Shown here: positions 24,028 to 33,546 of the stretch, one piece after another
Layout: every line of letters begins with the position of its first letter
Numbering within the stretch: the stretch's first letter is position 1
Origin: Stenotrophomonas maltophilia
GTDB taxonomy: Bacteria > Pseudomonadota > Gammaproteobacteria > Xanthomonadales > Xanthomonadaceae
Direction of reading: 5' to 3'
Assembly: GCA_002363385.1 (NCBI GenBank)
Contig: DEVL01000001.1
Location: 327,072 to 391,071 of the forward strand
Length of the DNA: 64,000 bases
The notes under the pieces: generated by a model
What the model was told of the DNA's origin: nothing
Seen by the model: the letters and a program-made list of their open reading frames with translations, nothing else
The model's database searches: none
Program-made: the position numbers and the translations under genes

Positions 24028-24060
24028 GTAGAGCCACGCCATGCATGGCGCTACCGTGGC
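24028..24060 (+). repeat. GTAG-type REP (SMAG-like) element
   Basis: GTAGAGCCACGCCATGCATGGCGCTAC begins with GTAG and contains the 14-bp palindrome CGCCATGCATGGCG; an outer pair GCCACG/CGTGGC also fits. It directly follows the glpQ stop codon and separates glpQ from the convergent rhomboid gene. Confidence 0.7.
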
Positions 24061-24083
24061 ATGCAATCAGATGGCGCTGCCGG

Positions 24084-24866
24084 TCAGTCCAGCGATGACC
24101 CTTCATCGCGCCGCCGGAACGGCAGCACCACGAAGTCGCGGCCCTCGCGTGGTTGCCACAGCACCGGCACGCGGGTCGGGGAGGGCGGTTCCAGATCGGC
24201 GTCGCGTGCAGCCTCGATGTCGTCCTCTTCCTCATCCTCCCAGCTGTAGCGCTTGCGCGGCGCCATCGGGTCGGACAAGCGGAACAGCAGCGCGCTGATG
24301 ATGCCGGCGAAGGCACCGCCCATATGCGATTGCCGGGACACGCCCGGCTCGTGCGGGAGGATGGTCAGCAGCATGCTGCCGTAGAACAGGAAGGCGATCA
24401 GCCCGGCGGCGATCGCTGGCCGGTCGCGGCGCAGCAGGCCGAGCACGAACACCAGGAACATCAGGCCGTGGGTGATGCCACTGGCGCCCAGATGGCGGCT
24501 GCCCAGATCGCCGAGCAGCCAGGCACCGAGCCCCGAGCCGACCCATAACAGGGGCAGCGCGCGCAGGGTGGCCTTGGGATAGACGCTGCCGGCCAGGGTG
24601 CCGAGGATCAGCAGGGCCGCCGCATTGGCGCCCAGATGCTGGATCGAGCCGTGCAGCAGCGGTGCACCGAGAATGCCGAGCAGGCCGGCCTTGTCCAACG
24701 GGGCCACGGCCCAGGGACGCCAGTCGAAGTGGCCTTGGGCGGTATAGACCGCGACCAGCAGCAGCACGAAGGCCAGGCTCAGGTTGAACGCCCGCAGTAC
24801 ACCACCACGGTCGTTGCGGGACGGGACCGGCGGCGCGCCGGTGGGCTGGGGCAGTTTGGCGTTCAT
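24084..24866 (-). CDS. Rhomboid family intramembrane serine protease
   Basis: A 260-residue rhomboid protease with the catalytic serine in GASG (Ser129) and the catalytic histidine in SHMGGAFAG (His181); the oxyanion-region HLGANAAAL with its Asn lies at residues 77-85. Six or so membrane segments surround these. The C-terminus is a soluble, very acidic stretch (SWEDEEEDDIEAARDADLE) followed by a basic end, an unusual extension outside the membrane core. The ATG at 24866 is chosen over one 11 codons upstream. The enzyme would cut substrates within the inner membrane; substrates are unknown. Confidence 0.9.
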   Translation of the reverse strand: MNAKLPQPTGAPPVPSRNDRGGVLRAFNLSLAFVLLLVAVYTAQGHFDWRPWAVAPLDKAGLLGILGAPLLHGSIQHLGANAAALLILGTLAGSVYPKATLRALPLLWVGSGLGAWLLGDLGSRHLGASGITHGLMFLVFVLGLLRRDRPAIAAGLIAFLFYGSMLLTILPHEPGVSRQSHMGGAFAGIISALLFRLSDPMAPRKRYSWEDEEEDDIEAARDADLEPPSPTRVPVLWQPREGRDFVVLPFRRRDEGSSLD

Positions 24867-24927
24867 ACCCTTAGGGATGGCGTCGCCCCGGATGAACACA
24901 AGGGCAACGCCGTGGGAGAGAGAGGTA

Positions 24928-24954
24928 CCGCCTGCGGGACAATCCCGCAGGCGG
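24928..24954 (-). terminator. Perfect 12-bp hairpin after terC
   Basis: CCGCCTGCGGGA and TCCCGCAGGCGG pair perfectly around CAA, 9 bp past the TerC-family gene's stop codon. No U tract follows, so termination is likely but not certain. Confidence 0.6.
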
Positions 24955-24963
24955 CACGGTTGG

Positions 24964-25923
24964 TCAGGCGTGGCCGCCTTCCTTCGGCGGATTCTTCAGA
25001 CTCAACACCACGGTCGCGGCGATGATGACCGCCACCACGCCCAGCGAGATCGGGGTGGGGATCTTGAAGATGTCGATCAGCATCATCTTGATGCCGATGA
25101 AGGCCAGCACCAGGGCCAGGCCGTACGGCAGCAGGTGGAAGCGATCGGCCATCCCGGCCAGCAGGAAGAACATCGCACGCAGGCCCAGCACCGCAAAGAC
25201 GTTGGAGGTCAGCACGATGAACGGGTCGGTGGTGATGGCGAAGATCGCCGGGATGCTGTCCACCGCGAAGATCACGTCGGTCACCGCGATCAGGATCAGC
25301 ACCACGAACAGCGGGGTGTACCAGCGCTTGCCATCGCGCATGACGCTCATCGCATTACCGGCGTAGTCCGGCAGCAGGCGCAGGTGCTTGCGCATCCAGC
25401 GCAGGGCGGGGTTGGTCTCCAGATCCGGTTCGCTGCCGGCCGAGAACCACATCTTCCAGCCGGTGAAGAGCAGGAACGCGCCGAACACGTAGAGCAGCCA
25501 GTGGAACTTGGTCAGCAGCACGCTGCCGGCGAAGATCATGATCGTACGCAGCACGATCGCACCCAGGATGCCGATGATCAGCACCTTCTGGCGCTGTTCC
25601 TCGGGCACCGCGAAGTAACCCATGATCATCAGGAACACGAAGATGTTGTCCACGGCCAGGGCTTTCTCGACCAGGTAACCGGTCAGGAACTCCAGGCCCA
25701 CCTTGTTGGCCACCACCTGGCCGGCGGTCTCGTTCAGGTAATACCAGAGGCCACCGTTGAACGCCAGGGCGAGCACGACCCAGCCGATGGACCACCACAG
25801 GGCCTCCTTGAAGGTGACCTTGTGCGGCCCGCCGTGTCGCATCAAAACGAGATCGACCAGCAGCGCGATGATCACCACCGCGCCGAAGCCGCCCCACAAC
25901 CACACATTACCGATCGTCTGCAT
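24964..25923 (-). CDS. TerC/Alx family membrane protein, probable manganese exporter
   Basis: A 319-residue polytopic protein of the TerC/Alx family. About nine membrane segments are visible, with the family's acidic motifs EKALAVDNIFVFLMIMGYF, NPALRWMRKH and the second VTDVIFAVDSIPAIFAIT, the paired Asp-containing helices thought to bind metal. The E. coli member Alx is a manganese exporter under a yybP-ykoY riboswitch, and such a riboswitch lies upstream here (26009-26124), which supports a role in Mn(II) homeostasis. The ATG at 25923 opens with QTIGNVWLWGGFGAVVIIALL, the first membrane segment. Confidence 0.92.
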   Translation of the reverse strand: MQTIGNVWLWGGFGAVVIIALLVDLVLMRHGGPHKVTFKEALWWSIGWVVLALAFNGGLWYYLNETAGQVVANKVGLEFLTGYLVEKALAVDNIFVFLMIMGYFAVPEEQRQKVLIIGILGAIVLRTIMIFAGSVLLTKFHWLLYVFGAFLLFTGWKMWFSAGSEPDLETNPALRWMRKHLRLLPDYAGNAMSVMRDGKRWYTPLFVVLILIAVTDVIFAVDSIPAIFAITTDPFIVLTSNVFAVLGLRAMFFLLAGMADRFHLLPYGLALVLAFIGIKMMLIDIFKIPTPISLGVVAVIIAATVVLSLKNPPKEGGHA

Positions 25924-26008
25924 TGGGTTTGTCCGTTGGAAAAAATAGAGTGCCTCAAGCCGGACGGCGAGGATCTGCAACGGAGGATCGGGGGGATCCA
26001 GGGACAGA

Positions 26009-26124
26009 GCTTCGCCATACGGCGAAGGTCTCGCTCGCAGTCCCGATGGGTGGGACTGCCGTTGCACCGGAGCCTGCGGGCTCGAATTGACGGCGACAAC
26101 GTCTGGGAGCTACTCCCCTTCTGG
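26009..26124 (-). ncRNA. yybP-ykoY (manganese) riboswitch
   Basis: Read on the minus strand, the leader of the TerC-family gene contains the two diagnostic conserved blocks of this riboswitch in order: GGGGAGTAGC at 26118-26109 and GCGAGCGAGACCTT about 75 nt later (26039-26026), with CGCCGTCAAT-type and ACGGCAG sequences between and a following CTTCGCCGTATGGCGAAG hairpin (26029-26010). The yybP-ykoY aptamer senses Mn(II) and raises expression of exporters when Mn(II) is high. It ends about 85 nt before the start codon; the expression platform is not resolved. Confidence 0.88.
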
Positions 26125-26191
26125 GGCCGATTCTGCGGGGTGCCGGGGCCGGCGTCAAATGGTTTCCATGCCCCGTTCGTGATGAATGATC

Positions 26192-26210
26192 GCCCCCTGA
26201 GTCAGGGGGC
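26192..26210. repeat. Perfect palindrome GCCCCCTGA-G-TCAGGGGGC
   Basis: A perfect 9-bp inverted repeat with a 1-bp centre lies in the 395-bp gap between the divergent TerC-family and rlmI genes. The gap also holds the riboswitch (26009-26124) and no further gene. The palindrome could be a protein-binding site or a short hairpin. Confidence 0.5.
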
Positions 26211-26318
26211 AGCGCCGCAGGCGCGGGGGTGTGGTTGCGGGTATGACGGAGCCCGCGGTATGCGCAGCAGACCGTGGGGCGGCAGCGCGCATGCGGTGGC
26301 GCGTCATACAATGCGTAC

Positions 26319-27488
26319 ATGAATACCCCTGCCCCCGTTGTCCGCCTCAAGAACGCCTGGCGCTCCAGCCACCCGTGGATCTTCCAGAAACTGGTCGAAA
26401 AGCCGGCCGTCCGTCCCAAACCCGGTGCCATCGTCGACGTCGTCGGCGTGGACGGGGAGTGGATCGGCCGTGGCTTCTACAACGGTCATTCGCGCATTGC
26501 CGTGCGCATCCTGGAGACCGATCAGGCCATTCCGGTCGACGCGGGCTGGTTCTCGCGCAAGATCGCCCAGGCGGTGTCGCTGCGCCGTGGGGTGCTCAAG
26601 CTGGACGAGATCTCCGACGCGTGGCGCGTGGTCCACAGCGAAGGCGACGGTCTGTCCGGCCTGGTCGTGGACCGCTATGGCGACCTGGTCGTGGTCGAAT
26701 TCTTCGCCGCCGGCATGTTCCGCCACCGCGAGTGGGTCTACGAGGCCCTGCGCGAACAGTTCCCGGGCTGCCGTTTCCACAGCTTCGCCGACGAACACGT
26801 GCAGAAGCAGGAGAGCTTCGACTTCCACGGCAACACCACCACCGAAGCCTCGGTGATCACCGAGTACGGCGTGAAGTTCCGCGCCGACCCGGCCGGCGCG
26901 CACAAGACCGGCTTCTTCGCCGATCAGCGTGAGAACCGCCAGTGGTTGAGCCAGCAGGTGGAAGGCAAGACCGTGCTGGATCTGTGCTGCAACACCGGTG
27001 GCTTTGCGGTGTACGCCGCCGCGCGCGGTGCGGCCGAGGTGGTCGGCATCGATATCGATGAGGACGTGATCGCCATCGCCAAGGGCAACGCCAAGCTCAA
27101 CAACGTGCGCCCGAAGTTCATCCAGTCCGACATCTTCCCGTGGCTGCGCGATGCCTCCAACCGCGGCGAGCAGTACGACGTGGTGATCCTGGATCCGGCC
27201 AAGATGACCCGCGACCGCGACCAGGTCATCACCGCGCTGAAGAAGTACCTGGACATGAACAAGCTGGCGCTGGGGGTGGTCAAGCCCGGTGGCCTGCTCG
27301 CCACGTTCTCGTGCACCGGCCTGGTAGCCGAAGATCAGTTCCTGGACATGCTGCGCCGTGCCGCGTTCTACGCCGGCCGCACCATCCAGATTCTGAAGGT
27401 GGCCGGCGCAGGTCCGGATCACCCGTTCATGGCCCACGTGCAGGAATCGCGCTACCTCAAGGCCGTGTTCTGCCGCGTGGTGGATTGA
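26319..27488 (+). CDS. rlmI: Class I SAM-dependent rRNA methyltransferase, RlmI-type
   Basis: A 389-residue protein matching the RlmI group, which makes 5-methylcytosine in 23S rRNA. It starts with a PUA RNA-binding domain (VRLKNAWRSSHPWIFQKLVEKP), then a linking EEHRE-like region (DGLSGLVVDRYGD), and a Rossmann methyltransferase domain with motif I LDLCCNTGGFAVYAA, motif II VGIDIDEDVIAIAKGN, motif IV VVILDPAKMTRDRD, and the ATFSCTG catalytic-Cys segment. The ATG at 26319 (MNTPAPVV) is chosen over a weak upstream frame. The exact rRNA position it modifies is not shown by sequence alone. Confidence 0.9.
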   Translation: MNTPAPVVRLKNAWRSSHPWIFQKLVEKPAVRPKPGAIVDVVGVDGEWIGRGFYNGHSRIAVRILETDQAIPVDAGWFSRKIAQAVSLRRGVLKLDEISDAWRVVHSEGDGLSGLVVDRYGDLVVVEFFAAGMFRHREWVYEALREQFPGCRFHSFADEHVQKQESFDFHGNTTTEASVITEYGVKFRADPAGAHKTGFFADQRENRQWLSQQVEGKTVLDLCCNTGGFAVYAAARGAAEVVGIDIDEDVIAIAKGNAKLNNVRPKFIQSDIFPWLRDASNRGEQYDVVILDPAKMTRDRDQVITALKKYLDMNKLALGVVKPGGLLATFSCTGLVAEDQFLDMLRRAAFYAGRTIQILKVAGAGPDHPFMAHVQESRYLKAVFCRVVD

Positions 27489-27522
27489 GAACGACCCGGT
27501 TCCCAGCCACGTTCTGCATCGA

Positions 27523-27594
27523 GTAGTGCCGGCCGCTGGCCGGCTCTTCCTGGTCTCCGATTGTCGCGGGGAGCCGGCCAGCGGCCGGCACTAC
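27523..27594. repeat. SMAG-type REP dimer, perfect 24-bp inverted repeat
   Basis: GTAGTGCCGGCCGCTGGCCG plus GCTC at 27523-27546 is repeated exactly in inverted orientation at 27571-27594, with a 24-bp spacer. Each arm is itself a hairpin, starts with GTAG, and has the features of Stenotrophomonas SMAG elements. It sits between rlmI and the dipeptidase gene and may also stabilise or end the rlmI transcript. Confidence 0.92.
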
Positions 27595-27650
27595 CGTTTG
27601 TTGTCCTCTCGGCGCTATGGTCTGACGCTTCCCAACCAAGGTGAGGCGTC

Positions 27651-28901
27651 ATGACGTTGCGCAGTCTGTCTTTGCTGGTCTCGCTGGCGTTGTGCACGCC
27701 GCTGGCCGCCCACGCGATCGCGTTCACCCCGCAGGAACTGGCCAGGGCGTCCGCGCTGCAGCAGCGGCTGCTGACGCTGGACAGCCATCTGGATACGCCG
27801 GCCAACTTCCACCGCGACGGCTTCGACATCACCCAGCGGCACGACCACAACGCGCTGTCGCAGGTGGACTACCCGCGCATGGTCGAAGGCGCGCTGGATG
27901 GCGGCTTCTGGGCGATCTACACCGATCAGGGCGACCGCAGCGCACAAGCGCACCAGCATGACCGCGATGCCGGCCTGCTGCGCCTGACCGAGATCCGCGA
28001 GATGCTCGCCGCGCATCCGGACACCTTCCAGCTCGCGCTGACCGCCGCCGATGCCGCGCGCATCAAGGCCGCCGGCAAGCGCGTGGTCTACATCAGCATG
28101 GAGAACGCCAGCCCGCTGGTCGACGATCCCACGCTGCTCAGTTACTACCACCTGGCCGGCCTGCGCCTGCTCAGCACGGTGCACTTCGCCAACAACGAGT
28201 TCGCCGATTCGGCCACCGATCCCAAGGGGGCCGAGTGGAAGGGCCTGAGTCCAGCCGGCAAGGCGCTGGTGGATGAAGCGGTGCGGCTGGGCATCGTCAT
28301 CGATCAGTCGCATGCCTCCGATGCGGTGTTCGATGACCTGATCGAGCGCATGCCGGTGCCGTTCGTGCTCTCGCACAGCTCGGCCAAGGCGATCTACAAC
28401 CATCCGCGCAACCTCGACGATGCACGCCTGAAACAGCTGGCCAAGGCCGGCGGCGTGATCCAGGTCAACGCCTATGGTGGTTATCTGATCGACACCGCCA
28501 AGAGCGAGGCGCGCAAGGCGGCCGAGACGGCCCTGATGGAACAGCTCGGTACCGATTACGACGGCATGAGCATCCAGCAGGGTGTCGCGCTGAAGAAGGG
28601 CTTGGAGGAGATCGACCAGCGCATCCCGCTGCGCAAGGCCACGCTGGACGATTTCCTCGCCCATTTCGAGCACATCCTCACGGTGGTCGGCCCCGAACAC
28701 GTCGGCATCGGGCTGGACTGGGATGGCGGCGGTGGCCTGGCGGATCTGCCCGACGTGAGCCAGTTGCCGAAGATCACCGCGTGGTTGCTGCGCAAGGGCT
28801 ACAGCGAGAAACAGATCGCCGGTATCTGGGGCGGCAACCTGCTGCGCGTCATGCAGCAGGCACAGGATCACGCGGCCAAAGTTGCCGCCGCGAAGTCCTG
28901 A
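27651..28901 (+). CDS. Membrane dipeptidase (family M19), exported
   Basis: A 416-residue zinc dipeptidase of family M19. It has a signal peptide (SLSLLVSLALCTPLAAHA) and the family's metal-site sequences in order: TLDSHLDTPANF (His-x-Asp), the bridging Glu in YISMENAS, VIDQSHASDAVFDDL and VLSHSSAKAIYNHPRNL with further His ligands, and the C-terminal GIGLDWDGGGGL. These enzymes cut dipeptides, including in the periplasm. The ATG at 27651 follows AAGGTGAGG, a good ribosome-binding site. The natural substrate is not known. A strong bidirectional terminator follows. Confidence 0.92.
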   Translation: MTLRSLSLLVSLALCTPLAAHAIAFTPQELARASALQQRLLTLDSHLDTPANFHRDGFDITQRHDHNALSQVDYPRMVEGALDGGFWAIYTDQGDRSAQAHQHDRDAGLLRLTEIREMLAAHPDTFQLALTAADAARIKAAGKRVVYISMENASPLVDDPTLLSYYHLAGLRLLSTVHFANNEFADSATDPKGAEWKGLSPAGKALVDEAVRLGIVIDQSHASDAVFDDLIERMPVPFVLSHSSAKAIYNHPRNLDDARLKQLAKAGGVIQVNAYGGYLIDTAKSEARKAAETALMEQLGTDYDGMSIQQGVALKKGLEEIDQRIPLRKATLDDFLAHFEHILTVVGPEHVGIGLDWDGGGGLADLPDVSQLPKITAWLLRKGYSEKQIAGIWGGNLLRVMQQAQDHAAKVAAAKS

Positions 28902-28958
28902 GTACAGGGGGCATTACGCGCGCTGCCCGGCAGCGCGGCTTCACCAGCGCCCACAAAG

Positions 28959-28987
28959 AAAAAGGCAGGCCCAGGGCCTGCCTTTTT
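28959..28987. terminator. Bidirectional intrinsic terminator
   Basis: AAAAAGGCAGGCC and GGCCTGCCTTTTT form a perfect 13-bp stem with a CAG loop. It has U tracts on both strands and lies between the convergent dipeptidase and permease genes. Confidence 0.93.
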
Positions 28988-29026
28988 CACACCCGGTCAT
29001 CGCCGGCCGGTGGCCGGCGCGATCGC

Positions 29027-30439
29027 TCAGCGCTTGCCCAGCACCGCATTGCGACGCCCGTAGGCGAAGTAGGCGATCAGGCCCAGAACGTTCCAGCCCA
29101 GGAAGTACAGCTGGGTGGTGCTCGGCAGGCTGAAGAACAGGTACACGCAGCCGATCATCGCCAGCGGGCCGACCACGTAGGCCAGCGGCGTGCGGAACTT
29201 GCGCACGCGGTTGGGCTCGCGCTTGCGCAGCACCACCAGGCACAGGCCCACCGCGGTGAACGCGGCCAGGGTGCCGGCGTTGGCCAGCGCGGCGATCTCG
29301 TCCAGGCGTGCCACGCCGGCCAGCGCGGCCACCAGCACCGCGGTGAACAGCGTGGTGGCAACCGGGGTGCCGGTGCGCGCGCTGACCTTGGACAGCCCAC
29401 GCGGCAGCAGGCCGTCGCGCGACATGACGAAGAAGATGCGGCTCTGGCCGTACAGGAAGGCCAGCAGCACGGTCGGCAGCGCGATGACGGCGGCAGCGCC
29501 GATCCACTTGGCCGCACCCGGGCTGCCCAGCTCGCGCAGGATCAGCGCCAGCGGCTCGGCGCTCTGGCCGAAGATCGTGTAGCTCATCGCACCCACGGCC
29601 GCCAGCGCCACCAGCACGTAGATGATGGTGCAGCCGACCATCGAGCCGATGATGCCGATCGCCAGATCGCGCTCGGGCTTCTTGGTTTCTTCGGCGGCGG
29701 TGGAGATCGCATCGAAGCCGTAGAACGCGAAGAAGATGATCGCTGCCGCCGCCATCACCCCGCGTTCGACGCCATCGGCGCCCAGCGACTTGACGAAGCC
29801 GAACGGCATGAACGGCTCCATGTGGCCGGTATCGAAGTGCGGCAGGGCGATCGCCACGAACACGGTCAGTGCGATGATCTTGATCACCACCAGGACCGCG
29901 TTGAGGGTCGCGCTTTCCTTGGTGCCGGCCATCAGCATGCCGGCCACCACGAAGGTGATGAGCACTGCCGGCAGGTTGATGAAGCCGCCTTCCACGTGGG
30001 GGCCGGCGGTCAGCATCAGGGGCAGGTCGATGCCGAAGCCGTGCAGGAAGCCGACCGCGTAGCCGGACCACCCGACCGCGACCGTGCTCACCACCAGCGA
30101 GTACTCCAGGATCAGGCTCCAGCCGACCACCCAGGCCACCACCTCGCCAAGCGCGCTGTAGCTGTAGGTATAGGCGCTGCCGGCGGCCGGCATCATCGTC
30201 GACAGCTCGGCGTAGGACAGGGCCGCGCAGGCGCAGACCGCGCCGGCGATGGCGAAGGAAATCAGCACCGCGGGGCCGGCCAGGTTCGCGCCGACACCGA
30301 TCAGGGTGTAGATGCCGGTGCCGACGATCGCGCCGATGCCCAGCGCGATCAGGTGCGGCCAACTCAGGGTCGGGATCAGTTGCCTGCCGGCTTCATGGAC
30401 GGTGACAGTGTCTAGGGACTTGCGCCGGAGCAATGACAT
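29027..30439 (-). CDS. APC superfamily amino-acid permease
   Basis: A 470-residue transporter with twelve or so membrane segments. Features of the cationic-amino-acid-transporter-like part of the APC superfamily are visible: IALGIGAIVGTGIYTLIGVGANLAGPAV in segment 1 with the substrate-binding GxGT/S motif, ALSYAELSTMMPAAGSAYTYSYSALGE, and FFAFYGFDAISTAAEETKKPERDLAIGI. It should take up an amino acid, coupled to protons or by exchange, at the inner membrane. The ATG at 30439 is clear. Which amino acid it carries cannot be told from sequence; the neighbours give no hint. Confidence 0.92.
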   Translation of the reverse strand: MSLLRRKSLDTVTVHEAGRQLIPTLSWPHLIALGIGAIVGTGIYTLIGVGANLAGPAVLISFAIAGAVCACAALSYAELSTMMPAAGSAYTYSYSALGEVVAWVVGWSLILEYSLVVSTVAVGWSGYAVGFLHGFGIDLPLMLTAGPHVEGGFINLPAVLITFVVAGMLMAGTKESATLNAVLVVIKIIALTVFVAIALPHFDTGHMEPFMPFGFVKSLGADGVERGVMAAAAIIFFAFYGFDAISTAAEETKKPERDLAIGIIGSMVGCTIIYVLVALAAVGAMSYTIFGQSAEPLALILRELGSPGAAKWIGAAAVIALPTVLLAFLYGQSRIFFVMSRDGLLPRGLSKVSARTGTPVATTLFTAVLVAALAGVARLDEIAALANAGTLAAFTAVGLCLVVLRKREPNRVRKFRTPLAYVVGPLAMIGCVYLFFSLPSTTQLYFLGWNVLGLIAYFAYGRRNAVLGKR

Positions 30440-30611
30440 GGGGCCTCGCGGTGGATGACTGTGAACGACAAGTCTGCGAGTTTTACCGAACGCGGCGCAG
30501 CATTACTACTGCCAAGCGTCGTAAGCGGCTGCACGGTTCCCATGACTGGGGGGAAGGTGACGAAACCGGCACAAAGATCGGCGCCTATCCCCCGTGGCAG
30601 ACGGTGGCACC

Positions 30612-31607
<996 letters not shown>

Positions 31608-31708
31608 GCGGTACTCGGTGGGAAGGGCGGGAACACGCTCAGCATCCTCTTCCGGACTATGTGGATAAACTGGCTTCTCCTGCATCGTCCTTGAAGCCTG
31701 TCTTCACA

Positions 31709-32608
31709 ATGAGCGCCCAGCATCCCCTGCCTGCCGTGGTCGCCTTCGCCCGCGTCGCGCACCATGCCAGCTTCACCCGCGCGGCCGACGAGCTGGGCGT
31801 ATCGCCCTCGGCCCTATCGCAGACGGTGCGCGCGCTGGAGGCCCACCTTGGCGTGCGGCTGCTGCAACGGACCACGCGCCGGGTCGGCCTGACCGAGCAG
31901 GGCGCGCGCTTCCTGGCGCAGGTACGCGAGGGCCTGGCCCGGATCGATGCCGCGTTCGAAGACCTGGATCAGGTGCGCGATGTCCCCGCCGGCAAGCTGC
32001 GCATCAACGTGCCGCGGATTGCTGCCGAACTGCTGGTGCTGCCGCACCTGCCCGGCTTCCTGGCGCGTTATCCCCAGATCGAGGTGGAGCTGTTCGTGGA
32101 AACCGCGCTCACCGATCTGGTTGCCGGCGGCTTCGACGCCGGCATCCGGCTGGGCGAAAGCCTGGCCCGCGGCATGATCGCGGTGCCGATCGGGCCGCTG
32201 GAGCGGCAGGTAGTGGTGGCTACGCCGGACTATCTGGCCATGCACGGTGTGCCCGCCACCCCGGCCGACCTGGTTGCGCACGAGTGCATCGTGCACCGGC
32301 TCAGCACGGGCCGGCGGATGGCGTGGGAGTTCACCCGTGAGGGGCGTGACTTCGAGGTGGAGGTGGCGGGCCGATTGGTGTTCAACGACGCCGGGCTGAT
32401 CCATGCCGCCGTGATCAGAGGCATGGGGCTGGCGCAGGGCTTTGAGGCACTCTACGCCGGCGATGTGGCGGCCGGACGCCTGCAGTGCGTTCTGCAGGAT
32501 TGGCAGCAGCCGTTCGCCGGCTTCCACCTGTATTACCCGGCACGCGAGCAGATGGCGCCCAAGCTGCGGGTGTTCATTGACCACCTGCGCGAGGCGATGC
32601 GGCGCTGA
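31709..32608 (+). CDS. LysR family transcriptional regulator
   Basis: A 299-residue LysR-type regulator: an N-terminal winged helix-turn-helix (VAFARVAHHASFTRAADELGVSPSALSQTVRALEAHLGVRLL, residues about 10-55) and a periplasmic-binding-protein-like effector domain. The C-terminal LYYPAREQMAPKLRVFIDHLRE is typical of the CrgA/PgrR-like branch, which often controls divergent oxidoreductases. The ATG at 31709 is preferred to one 16 codons upstream because it starts right at the DNA-binding domain. It probably controls the divergent aldo/keto reductase gene. Confidence 0.92.
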   Translation: MSAQHPLPAVVAFARVAHHASFTRAADELGVSPSALSQTVRALEAHLGVRLLQRTTRRVGLTEQGARFLAQVREGLARIDAAFEDLDQVRDVPAGKLRINVPRIAAELLVLPHLPGFLARYPQIEVELFVETALTDLVAGGFDAGIRLGESLARGMIAVPIGPLERQVVVATPDYLAMHGVPATPADLVAHECIVHRLSTGRRMAWEFTREGRDFEVEVAGRLVFNDAGLIHAAVIRGMGLAQGFEALYAGDVAAGRLQCVLQDWQQPFAGFHLYYPAREQMAPKLRVFIDHLREAMRR

Positions 32609-32858
32609 CGCTCTCGGCTCATCCGGCGCCTGGCAACAGGGCGGCCGCCCAGTCCGCAAGCGGTGGATGACCCTGTGGATAGATCATCTGCGCCCGCGCC
32701 GGGGAGGCGACGTTGGACGATGGCGCCGATTGGACACGTCACCGGTACGCAGGGGAATCTCAATGTTTGCATGAGAACCGAGCGTCGCGATGATGCTGCC
32801 TATCCGCGGGCGAACACGACGCGCGCTGTCGTCGTGCACCACGTCTGCCCGCAAGGGC

Positions 32859-33485
32859 TCAGCCGCTCACGCCCAGCCGCACACCGAACCCGACCAGGAA
32901 CACCCCCGCCACCCGCCTCAGCCAAAGCCCGACACGCGGGTGCTGCAGAATCCGACGGCGCAGCAGATTGCCCACCCCGATCAGCACCGAGCAGTAGGCC
33001 AGCCCCATGACGAAGATGATCAGCGCCATGGTCGCAAACGTCACCACACCCTGGTGCCGTGCCGGATCGATGAACAACGGCAGGAAGGCCATGTAGAAGA
33101 TGATCGCCTTCGGGTTGAGCAGGTTGATCAGCACCGCCTGGCGGAAGTAGTGGCCCGGCGTGAGGCGGATGCCACCTTCCTCGCCCTGCGCGCGCGGCTG
33201 GCGCAGCAGGCCGATGCCGATCCACACCAGGTACGCCGCGCCGAGGTACTGCACCGCGTGGAACACCAGCGGATTGGCCTTGAGCAGCGCCGCCACACCG
33301 GCTACCGCCAGCCACATCAGGATCTGGTCGCCCAGCAGCAGCCCGAACAGCGCCGTGTACCCGCCGCGCACGCCGCCGCGGCCGGTGGCGGTGAGCAGGG
33401 TGAAGGTGCCCGGGCCCGGCAGTGCCAGGAACACCAGCACGGCCGCAACAAAGGTCCACAGATCCTGGATGCCCATCCACGGCAT
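32859..33485 (-). CDS. LysE family amino-acid exporter
   Basis: A 208-residue membrane protein of the LysE/RhtB family with about six membrane segments. The family's opening is present as FVAAVLVFLALPGPGTFTLLTATGRGG, and the middle NPKAIIFYMAFLPLFIDP is also typical. It exports amino acids or related small molecules across the inner membrane. The ATG at 33485 is used; one three codons later is possible. The 250-bp gap to the convergent LysR gene (32609-32858) shows no gene, repeat or clear terminator. Confidence 0.9.
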   Translation of the reverse strand: MPWMGIQDLWTFVAAVLVFLALPGPGTFTLLTATGRGGVRGGYTALFGLLLGDQILMWLAVAGVAALLKANPLVFHAVQYLGAAYLVWIGIGLLRQPRAQGEEGGIRLTPGHYFRQAVLINLLNPKAIIFYMAFLPLFIDPARHQGVVTFATMALIIFVMGLAYCSVLIGVGNLLRRRILQHPRVGLWLRRVAGVFLVGFGVRLGVSG

Positions 33486-33546
33486 GGCGGCGACTCGACT
33501 ACGGGGGGAGGGGCATTGTCCGGCAGCCGCGCGCCGGGCGATAGCG

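Noticed and set aside
32609..32858. Possible small gene between the convergent LysR and LysE genes
   Set aside because: The open frames present lack a ribosome-binding site and show no protein-like composition.
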